Shown: piece by piece, positions 1-4,340 of the stretch
How positions within the stretch are numbered: position 1 is the first letter of the stretch
Layout: every line of letters starts with the position of its first letter
Assembly (NCBI GenBank): GCA_028288645.1
Contig: JAQBNJ010000042.1
Location: forward strand, 1-5,242
Reading direction: 5' to 3'
Source of the DNA: Sediminibacterium sp.
Lineage (GTDB): Bacteria; Bacteroidota; Bacteroidia; Chitinophagales; Chitinophagaceae
Length of the DNA: 5,242 nt
Position numbers and translations under genes: made by a program
The notes under the pieces: model-generated
Databases searched by the model: none
What the model was told of the DNA's origin: nothing
What the model saw: only the letters and a program-made list of their open reading frames with translations

Positions 1-80
1 TCAATACCGATCTGCAACAATAGGTATCTCAAAGCGCGGGATGCTGCTTCTTTCTGATCGGAAATTAATTTGATATTTAT
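1..80. other. Left-edge leader with no assignable gene
   Basis: These 80 bases precede the DUF1801 start. All three forward frames run into stops before position 81: the first at 55-57, the second at 72-74, the third at 19-21. If an upstream gene enters from the left, only its last few codons are here, and I cannot tell which frame is used. The last 20 bases are AT-rich and probably hold the promoter and translation start region of the DUF1801 gene. No exact TAnnTTTG box and no strong Shine-Dalgarno sequence is visible. Confidence 0.4.
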
Positions 81-506
81 ATGAACGTAAAAGAACAGAT
101 CAAAAGCTATATCACCGAACAGCCTGAACCAAAACGCAGCGACATGCAGGCGTTGCACCGCATCATTCATGAACTAAGGCCAGCCTGTAAATTATGGTTC
201 TTAGATGGTAAAGACAGTGAAAATAAAACCGTGTCTAATCCTAATATAGGATACGGACTTTACACCATAACATATGCTGATGGAAAAACCAGGGAGTTTT
301 ATCAAATTGGTCTCAGTGCAAACACCACCGGGATCTCTGTCTATATTCTTGGTCTCGATGATAAGACATACTTAGCCAAAACCTATGGAAGCAAAATAGG
401 CAAAGCGGGCGTGACCGGGTATTGCATCAAGTTCAAAACGCTGAAAGATATAAACATTGACATACTTAAAACGGCCATACAATATGGGTTTGACGCGCAC
501 AAATGA
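81..506 (+). CDS. DUF1801 domain protein
   Basis: This is a 141-residue soluble protein with no signal peptide or membrane segment, so probably cytoplasmic. I recognise it as a DUF1801 (YdhG-like) family member from its overall pattern: an N-terminal helical part (about residues 5-33, with MQALHRIIHELRP), then strands built around KLWFLDGKD (37-45), NPNIGYGLYTITYADGKTREFYQIGLSA (53-80) and TGISVYILGL (83-92), and a C-terminal segment VTGYCIKFKTLKDINIDILKTAI (111-133). The length fits the family. No catalytic motif is evident, and I know of no settled biochemical role for the family. The ATG at 81 gives a normal family N-terminus. The gene stands alone: the next downstream feature, repeat element 1, starts 20 bases after the stop, and no terminator hairpin separates them. 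Family assignment is from remembered sequence patterns; confidence that it is a real gene is high. Confidence 0.85.
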   Translation: MNVKEQIKSYITEQPEPKRSDMQALHRIIHELRPACKLWFLDGKDSENKTVSNPNIGYGLYTITYADGKTREFYQIGLSANTTGISVYILGLDDKTYLAKTYGSKIGKAGVTGYCIKFKTLKDINIDILKTAIQYGFDAHK

Positions 507-525
507 CTTTCATTTTTAGTAACTT

Positions 526-806
526 TTAACGTGTTGTGCTATTAGATTGTTTGACATGTACATAGTAACTAACGAGTTTGCTAAATATGCTTAATGCGTG
601 GTTAAAAGCTGGAACGCAAGGTGCGCAAAGATTACGCAAGGTGCGCAAAGATTACGCAAGGAACGCAAAGGTTTTCACTGCGTTCCTTGCGGTACTTAGC
701 GTTCCTTGCGTTCCAGCTTTACATCAACACATTCAAGCTGAATAAACATAATTTGAATGCCAGAAATAAAAGAAATGTTACTCGATTTAATAGCACAACA
801 CGTTAA
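526..806. mobile_element. MITE-like nested palindromic element, copy 1
   Basis: This 281-bp intergenic element is bounded by perfect 19-bp terminal inverted repeats, TTAACGTGTTGTGCTATTA at 526-544 and its exact reverse complement at 788-806. Inside lies the box CTAACGAGTT (569-578), then a second inverted repeat of 16 bp (605-620 and 705-720) enclosing a decamer-repeat core. Copy 2 at 2339-2601 has the same parts, in the same order and spacing. Runs of 22, 19 and 25 bases are identical between the copies (526-547, 603-621 and 704-728 here), while the segments between them are diverged. Identity with copy 2 stops sharply at T526, which fixes the left boundary. No protein is credibly encoded. 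It fills the gap between the DUF1801 and TPR genes, ending 33 bases before the TPR start. A non-autonomous transposable element is the simplest reading; a structured regulatory RNA or a recombination site is possible. Confidence 0.7.
605..720. repeat. Decamer-repeat hairpin core of element 1
   Basis: The left arm AAAGCTGGAACGCAAG (605-620) is the exact reverse complement of 705-720. From 611 to 670 the left side is six consecutive 10-base units that mostly end in CGCAAG or CGCAAAG; within it a 20-bp unit (GTGCGCAAAGATTACGCAAG) is repeated exactly in tandem at 621-640 and 641-660. The right side (681-714) carries the complementary units (CGTTCCTTGCG type), so the whole 116-bp stretch can fold into one long imperfect hairpin with its loop near 671-680. 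Similar AACGCAAGG-type decamers are, from memory, widespread between genes in Bacteroidota and some other phyla, where they often give false ORF calls. Confidence 0.8.
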
Positions 807-839
807 CTTTAATAAACGCTGTCGAGAAAAATAAAAACA

Positions 840-1841
840 ATGAAAAAAATCCTGATCCTGGTTATTTTTTCTATATACATCCAGGCTTCTGCACAGGATC
901 ATTATATGGATAGCCTGAAGAGCGTACTGGGCCATACCACAAAACCCATTGACAGGTTCAGCATTATTGTAAAAATTGCGGAAACCAACCTGTTATTAAA
1001 AGCTGGCGTGATAGATACGTCCATGCACATGGAGCTATTGAAGACAGCACAGCAATTGAAAAACGATTCATTGCTTGCCATCGCGTATAACTGGATAGGC
1101 ACCTATATGGGATTTGTAAAAGGGGATAATACCGCTTCGCTGGAATATTATTTTAAAGCACTTCCATTAGCTGAAAATGCCCATGATAAAAGGCGGATCA
1201 GCTCCCTGTATTTTGATATTGCCCTGGTCAATTTTTTTCTTCAGAACAATGAAGAAGCGTTAAAGAATATCAGGAAGGGAGGAGAAAATCTGCCTGATAC
1301 CTCCTCTCCCATGTATCATTTCATGCTGGTACAATACCAGCGTAATATGGCAAAGTATTACCTGCTCACACAGCGTTACGACTCTGCTTTACATTATGCA
1401 CAGGGATTGGCTGAAACCAGTGCCAGGATAAAAAGCCAGTCTTTCTCGTTTGGAGCCATGTATTTAAATGGCTCTATCTATTGGAAAATGGGAGATGTAG
1501 AAATGGCTGATGTTTATTTTAAGAAAGCCATGGCTTTAAACAACCAGATCGCAAGTAATTCAACCAAGCTGGATTTTTATGAAACCTATATTCTTTTCCT
1601 GTTACATACCAACAGGGTAAAAGATGCGCAGGCAAGAACGCGCGATCTGCTGGAAATGGGAAAGCAGGACAACAATAGCAATGTAAAGCTTTCGGCAGCC
1701 AGGTTTATGCAGGAAATATTTGAGACGCTCCATCAAACAGACAGTGCCTATTATTACGCCAAATTGAAGGATGAATTAAATGCTTCTATTTTCAGCCAGG
1801 ATAATATTAATAAAACGCAGGCGCTTGCTTTTAATGATTAG
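840..1841 (+). CDS. Periplasmic TPR protein, N-terminal part ended by in-frame TAG
   Basis: These 333 residues start with a Sec signal peptide: KK, a hydrophobic stretch, then ASA before Gln19, giving a likely signal peptidase I cut after Ala18. The rest is helical with TPR-like repeats at roughly 82-111 (TASLEYYFKALPLAE), 122-148 (NNEEALKNIRKG), 168-194 (QRYDSALHYAQGLAE), 205-234 (GDVEMADVYFKKAMALN), 246-274 and 285-313 (TDSAYYYAKLKDELN). TPR arrays bind other proteins, so a scaffold or sensor role facing the periplasm is likely. The stop TAG (1839-1841) is followed in the same frame by CTG CGT ATC and then the ATG of the next ORF, which encodes the linker and membrane helices I expect at the end of this type of protein. 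The gene is therefore probably a single ancestral gene interrupted by a nonsense codon. The start at 840 lies 33 bases after repeat element 1. TAACTTTA at 804-811, at the element edge, matches TAnnTTTG at 7 of 8 positions, a weak promoter candidate. Confidence 0.8.
   Translation: MKKILILVIFSIYIQASAQDHYMDSLKSVLGHTTKPIDRFSIIVKIAETNLLLKAGVIDTSMHMELLKTAQQLKNDSLLAIAYNWIGTYMGFVKGDNTASLEYYFKALPLAENAHDKRRISSLYFDIALVNFFLQNNEEALKNIRKGGENLPDTSSPMYHFMLVQYQRNMAKYYLLTQRYDSALHYAQGLAETSARIKSQSFSFGAMYLNGSIYWKMGDVEMADVYFKKAMALNNQIASNSTKLDFYETYILFLLHTNRVKDAQARTRDLLEMGKQDNNSNVKLSAARFMQEIFETLHQTDSAYYYAKLKDELNASIFSQDNINKTQALAFND
1839..1841 (+). other. In-frame amber codon interrupting TPR-membrane gene
   Basis: The codon order here is GCT TTT AAT GAT TAG CTG CGT ATC ATG GAG. 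The reading frame is open for more than 400 bases past the TAG. A single C-to-T change from CAG (Gln) would produce this stop and would restore a fluent ...AFNDQLRIMEDNAKK... linker. It could be a true nonsense mutation, a sequencing error, or a functional split with reinitiation at the ATG nine bases later. Confidence 0.75.
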
Positions 1842-1850
1842 CTGCGTATC

Positions 1851-2258
1851 ATGGAGGACAATGCAAAAAAAACAGAAGAGGCCGAACAGCGTAAAGAGAA
1901 TATTCAATATGCAGTAATTGCCCTTGGGATCATCAGCTTTATCATTCTTTTCTTATTACTCAGTCACAGCTTTATTACCAGTACAAGAGCGATCGAAATA
2001 CTGGGCGTGATCGCACTTCTCATAGTCTTTGAATTCCTCAATTTATTACTCCACCCCTTCCTGGAAAGGATCACACATCATTCCCCTTTGATCATGTTGC
2101 TCGCATTGGTTTCTATTGCAGCTTTACTCGTGCCGTTACACCATAGGGTAGAAAAATGGGCCACGCATAAACTGGTTGAGAAAAACAAAGCAGTGAGATT
2201 GGCTGCAGCGAAGAGAACGATACAGCAGTTAGACACGGAATCGGGCAAATCGTTATAG
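1851..2258 (+). CDS. Membrane-anchor C-terminal part of the TPR protein
   Basis: This 135-residue product begins with a charged, probably coiled-coil linker (residues 1-18, MEDNAKKTEEAEQRKENI). Three hydrophobic helices follow at about 20-37 (AVIALGIISFIILFLLLS), 48-68 (IEILGVIALLIVFEFLNLLLH) and 79-96 (PLIMLLALVSIAALLVPLHH), then a basic, helical tail (97-130, VEKWATHKLVEKNKAVRLAAAKRTIQQL). It is in exactly the same frame as the upstream TPR ORF (1011 bases, 337 codons, between the two starts), with only a TAG and three sense codons between them. I see no kinase, DNA-binding or other output domain, so even the intact protein would be a TPR domain tethered to the inner membrane. If translated separately it would depend on reinitiation after the upstream stop, and it lacks a normal upstream start region of its own. 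Whether it is made at all is uncertain; that it derives from coding sequence is well supported. Confidence 0.7.
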   Translation: MEDNAKKTEEAEQRKENIQYAVIALGIISFIILFLLLSHSFITSTRAIEILGVIALLIVFEFLNLLLHPFLERITHHSPLIMLLALVSIAALLVPLHHRVEKWATHKLVEKNKAVRLAAAKRTIQQLDTESGKSL

Positions 2259-2353
2259 AAATGTAGAAAGGCATAACATTTGCTACCTTCTCCGGAAAGT
2301 GTTTCTGTGGCGGCGGGGAAAACTATATTTTTTATTAATTAACGTGTTGTGCT

Positions 2354-2373
2354 ATTAGATCATTTGATCTAAT
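2354..2373. repeat. Perfect 9-bp palindrome inside element 2
   Basis: ATTAGATCA (2354-2362), a 2-base spacer TT, and TGATCTAAT (2365-2373) form a perfect inverted repeat overlapping the inner end of the left terminal repeat. The matching place in copy 1 (541-560) is not palindromic in the same way. It could be a protein-binding site or a chance local change. Confidence 0.6.
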
Positions 2374-2418
2374 ACTTGGTCGCTAACGAGTTAATAGGGT
2401 TAACAAACGCTATGGCTA

Positions 2419-2516
2419 AAAGCTGGAACGCAAGGGCCGCAAAGAACCGCGGGGGACGCAAGGAAGAATCCTTTGCGTCCCTTGCGTAACCTTGGTGAGC
2501 CTTGCGTTCCAGCTTT
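2419..2516. repeat. Decamer-repeat hairpin core of element 2
   Basis: The arms AAAGCTGGAACGCAAG (2419-2434) and CTTGCGTTCCAGCTTT (2501-2516) are exact reverse complements and identical to the arms in copy 1. Between them are diverged CGCAAG-type units. An inner hairpin pairs GGACGCAAGG (2454-2463) with the CCTTTGCGTCC stretch at 2470-2480, across a loop of about six bases. The core is 66 bases between arms, against 84 in copy 1, as expected if decamer units are gained and lost. Confidence 0.75.
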
Positions 2517-2626
2517 ACATCAACCCGTACAGACTGCAAATACACAATATGCAGGCCGGAACAAAAGCAATTTAATACATGTAAATAGCACAACACATTA
2601 CTAACGATGTTTCAAAATCCAACAAC

Positions 2627-3022
2627 ATGAAAGCGAAAAAAATATGGGCAAACTTTAGCGTAAAAGATGCAAAGCGCACCAATGAATTCTATACACAATT
2701 GGGGTTTATGCCAAATAAGACAGGCAACTATCCTAAGCTGGCCAGTTTTCTTTTTGGTGATGATGATTTTGTGATCCATTTTTTTGAACAGGGTTCACAA
2801 ATAGATGAATATTTACCATCCGGGTCAAAAACCAGTGAAGTCATATTCACCATTTCAGCAGAAACAGAAGCGGAAGTGAAAGAATGGAAAGATAAAATTA
2901 CAAAAGCCGGGGGCACCGTTTTTAATGAAGCGGGCAGGGATCAAACCAATCACTATGGTTTTGCTTTTGCTGATCCTGATGGTCATAAATTTAATATACT
3001 GTTGATGGAGGCAGGGATGTAG
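2627..3022 (+). CDS. VOC family (glyoxalase/bleomycin-resistance fold) protein
   Basis: This is a 131-residue cytoplasmic protein with the paired beta-alpha-beta-beta-beta modules of the vicinal oxygen chelate superfamily. The first module spans about 5-55 (IWANFSVKDAKRTNEFYTQLGF, then ASFLFGDDDFVIHFF). The second spans about 70-128 (SEVIFTISAETEAEVKEWKDKITKAGGTVF, then HYGFAFADPDGHKFNILLM). The DPDGH motif (116-120) with a following strand is typical. At the place where metal-dependent glyoxalases carry a Glu ligand this protein has Asn123 (HKFNI), so glyoxalase I activity should not be assumed. The substrate is unknown; relatives include lyases, dioxygenases and antibiotic-binding proteins. 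The ATG at 2627 is the natural family start. It lies 25 bases after repeat element 2, and its first bases overlap the stop of a seven-codon frame at 2607-2630. No partner gene is apparent. Confidence 0.85.
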   Translation: MKAKKIWANFSVKDAKRTNEFYTQLGFMPNKTGNYPKLASFLFGDDDFVIHFFEQGSQIDEYLPSGSKTSEVIFTISAETEAEVKEWKDKITKAGGTVFNEAGRDQTNHYGFAFADPDGHKFNILLMEAGM

Positions 3023-3030
3023 TGGTTATT

Positions 3031-3048
3031 ATTTTGAATGTTGAATTA
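3031..3048. repeat. Lone arm of AT-rich heptamer repeat
   Basis: The string ATTTTGAATGTTGAATTA starts 8 bases after the VOC stop codon and resembles the left arm of the inverted repeat at 4244-4330 (TTTTGAA and TGTTGAA heptamers), which likewise starts just after a stop codon. No matching right arm follows here. It may be a decayed or partial copy of the same dispersed repeat. Confidence 0.45.
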
Positions 3049-3064
3049 GACCTTCATTCGAGAG

Positions 3065-3143
3065 GTGGCGATCATTCTTGCCACGCTCTTTAGAGCGTGG
3101 ATATAGAAAACTCTATCCTTTCTCCCCGGGACTTCCGGCCCCG
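3065..3143. repeat. Cluster of GC-rich hairpins (possible REP-like or IS200/IS605-type end remnant)
   Basis: Several inverted repeats are packed in about 80 bases. CCACGCTCTTTAGAGCGTGG (3081-3100) is a perfect stem-loop. GTGGC (3065-3069) can instead pair with GCCAC (3080-3084), competing with the first stem. ATAGA/TCTAT (3103-3107/3112-3116) closes a 4-base loop. CGGGAC/GCCCCG (3127-3132/3138-3143) pairs with one A-C mismatch around TTCCG. No T-run follows, so an ordinary terminator is unlikely. Short imperfect hairpins of this kind occur as REP sequences mobilised by Y1 (IS200/IS605-like) transposases, but no transposase is present. A structured RNA upstream of the lipoprotein gene is an alternative. 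Confidence 0.5.
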
Positions 3144-3188
3144 CGTGTGACTTTTCAAACACCAACAAAAGCAAAAATCTAATTAAAA

Positions 3189-3196
3189 TAATTTTG
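3189..3196 (+). promoter_or_regulatory. Bacteroidota -7 promoter box (TAATTTTG)
   Basis: TAATTTTG matches the TAnnTTTG -7 consensus of Bacteroidota housekeeping promoters exactly. It lies 66 bases before the lipoprotein ATG, leaving a 5' leader of roughly 55-60 bases. I do not see a clear TTG-type -33 element at the usual distance, so this rests on one box in AT-rich DNA. Confidence 0.45.
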
Positions 3197-3262
3197 TATA
3201 TTAGTACTGTAGAAGCATTGAAACAATCATACCTAAAAAGGAATCACATAAAATATGCGGAT

Positions 3263-3823
3263 ATGAAAAAGATCCTTTTTTCTATTTTACCCATTTTTTG
3301 TTTGTTCCTATCCTGTTCGAAAAAGGATGATGGCCCCCGCGAGAATAAAATATTGATGCTGAAAGTCGATTACCTGACAAATACTTTTGAAGGCGGGAAG
3401 GAAACCATTTATCCAACAAGCCCCTTAACATTTACGCTTTCCCCCCAATATAAGGAGCCTGCCGATTTTGGCAATTTAAAAATACAATACAAGGAATTAA
3501 ATGAAATACTATTTGATGGCGACATCATCTGGATGGGTACAGGCAGGATCAAAACACCACAAAACATGCTTCCTGCAAGTCAGTTCGAGAAGGTAACAGC
3601 AGCAGATATTGTAAATCCAATGGTAGGGTTCCAGAATATTTTTAACCCGTACAATGGTGTTTTTGATTACACCCCTATCTGGCTGTCTATCCAAAGATTG
3701 GTTAAGGTGAGAGAATACCTGAATGCTAATCCAAATGCTGAGATCAAACTATTTCTTTATACACCAAGTTTAGGAGGTGGTGATTCGGCAGAATGGGACT
3801 GGATTATTTTTATAAAGAACTGA
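3263..3823 (+). CDS. Probable surface-exposed lipoprotein, function unknown
   Basis: I chose the ATG at 3263 because it opens a textbook lipoprotein signal, MKKILFSILPIFCLFLSC, with the lipidated Cys at residue 18. The frame stays open upstream to a TTG at 3194, but that TTG lies inside the putative promoter box and would add 23 residues before the signal. After the Cys comes SKKDD, which fits the Lys-plus-acidic lipoprotein export signal described for surface lipoproteins of Bacteroidota, so outer-surface display is likely. The mature part (about 168 residues) has no motif I recognise. It looks like beta-rich, globular sequence, for example ILMLKVDYLTNTFEGGKETIY (30-50) and NAEIKLFLYTPSLGGGDSAEWDWIIFI (158-184), with an acidic/aromatic C-terminus. 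No SusC/SusD partner or enzyme is next to it. It appears to be transcribed alone; the DUF2200 start is 56 bases beyond its stop. Confidence 0.75.
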   Translation: MKKILFSILPIFCLFLSCSKKDDGPRENKILMLKVDYLTNTFEGGKETIYPTSPLTFTLSPQYKEPADFGNLKIQYKELNEILFDGDIIWMGTGRIKTPQNMLPASQFEKVTAADIVNPMVGFQNIFNPYNGVFDYTPIWLSIQRLVKVREYLNANPNAEIKLFLYTPSLGGGDSAEWDWIIFIKN

Positions 3824-3879
3824 TCCCGTTCCCACGTTGTGCAAGATAAAAATGACCGTTTCTTTCTAAAATAAAACAT

Positions 3880-4239
3880 ATGAATACTTCCGCCACACAC
3901 AATGAGCGTATCGCAAAAATGAGCTTCGCCTCGGTCTATCCACTGTATGTAATAAAAGTGGAGAAGAAAGGCAGAACAAAAGAAGAATTACACGAGGTGA
4001 TTGAATGGCTAACCGGGTTCAACAACAAGAAGCTGCAGGAACTGATCAAAGAAAAAGTAAGTTTTGAAACATTCTTCCAAAAAGCCAAGCTGAATCCCAA
4101 TGCGCACCTCATCACCGGCATGATCTGTGGTTATCGCATAGAGGATATCGAAAATACTTTAACGCAACAGGTCCGCTACCTCGACAAACTGGTGGATGAG
4201 TTGGCGAAGGGCAGGAAGATGGAGAAGATCTTGCGGTAA
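3880..4239 (+). CDS. DUF2200 family protein
   Basis: This is a 119-residue soluble protein matching the DUF2200 family along its full length. Recognisable blocks are KMSFASVYPLYVIKVEKKGRTKEEL (13-37), VIEWLTGF (40-47), SFETFFQKAKLNPNAHLITGMICGYRIEDIE (61-91) and the C-terminal RYLDKLVDELAKGRKMEKILR (99-119), which is especially conserved in my memory of the family. It is predicted mostly helical, with no signal peptide or membrane segment. The family has no function that I know of, and no catalytic residues stand out. The ATG at 3880 gives a short N-terminal extension (MNTSATHNER) before the conserved block, as is common. The gene is convergent with the permease operon, and its stop lies five bases before a heptamer inverted repeat that may end transcription from both sides. 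Confidence 0.88.
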   Translation: MNTSATHNERIAKMSFASVYPLYVIKVEKKGRTKEELHEVIEWLTGFNNKKLQELIKEKVSFETFFQKAKLNPNAHLITGMICGYRIEDIENTLTQQVRYLDKLVDELAKGRKMEKILR

Positions 4240-4243
4240 ATTA

Positions 4244-4330
4244 TTTTGAATTTTGAATTTTAAATGTTGAATTATAACATGTTCAGATCCCCTTACATTC
4301 AACATTCAACATTCAACATTTAAAATTCAA
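4244..4330. repeat. AT-rich heptamer inverted repeat between convergent genes
   Basis: The left part is heptamers TTTTGAA, TTTTGAA, TTTTAAA, TGTTGAA (4244-4271). The right part is five ACATTCA-type heptamers (4295-4329), the first three identical. The arms 4253-4272 (TTGAATTTTAAATGTTGAAT) and 4311-4330 are perfect 20-bp reverse complements around a 38-base centre. It lies between the ends of the DUF2200 gene and the permease operon, so it could act as a bidirectional terminator or mRNA 3'-end stem, but it is AT-rich and lacks a classic GC stem with T-run. Strings of TTGAATTTTGAA type are, from memory, common dispersed intergenic repeats in Bacteroidota. Confidence 0.7.
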
Positions 4331-4340
4331 CATAACACGT

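Larger units (their letters stand above)
2339..2601. mobile_element. MITE-like nested palindromic element, copy 2
   Basis: This is the second copy of the element at 526-806, in the same orientation. Its left end, TTAACGTGTTGTGCTATTA (2339-2357), is identical to that of copy 1. Its right end (2583-2601) matches the inverted repeat at 16 of 19 positions: one internal change (CACATTA for CACGTTA) and changed outermost bases. The CTAACGAGTT box is at 2383-2392 and the 16-bp inner inverted repeat at 2419-2434/2501-2516. Distances from the ends to these marks differ from copy 1 by only one base, whereas the core is 18 bases shorter. The right halves (from 2500) align with a single one-base gap. It fills most of the gap between the TPR/membrane ORF and the VOC gene, ending 25 bases before the VOC start. 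The less perfect right end suggests this copy is older or decaying. Confidence 0.7.

Noticed and set aside
621..660. Possible CRISPR array
   Set aside because: The 20-bp repeat is directly tandem with no spacers, and the rest is decamer periodicity.
621..806. Forward open frame of 61 codons within element 1
   Set aside because: It is read entirely through the decamer hairpin and right end of the repeat element. Its low-complexity product (RKDYARCAKITQG type) is the kind of false protein these repeats generate.
526..806. Integron attC sites
   Set aside because: The elements are longer than typical attC sites and have perfect long ends, and I could not place consistent R'/R'' core sites with GTTRRRY; no integrase is in the window.
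696..935. Reverse open frame overlapping the TPR gene start
   Set aside because: It spans the repeat element and the start of a well-supported gene on the other strand, with no family resemblance.
2369..2596. Reverse open frame of 75 codons within element 2
   Set aside because: It is contained in the repeat element and its sequence comes from the decamer core and spacers; no sign of selection as protein.
3194..3262. TTG start extending the lipoprotein by 23 residues
   Set aside because: It would place charged residues before the lipoprotein signal and lies within the promoter-like TAATTTTG box; the ATG at 3263 gives a complete signal peptide.
3829..3845. Possible third copy of the element end (CCACGTTGTGCAAGAT)
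   Set aside because: Only a short GTTGTGC match survives in register, and no partner end, CTAACGAGTT box or decamer core lies nearby.
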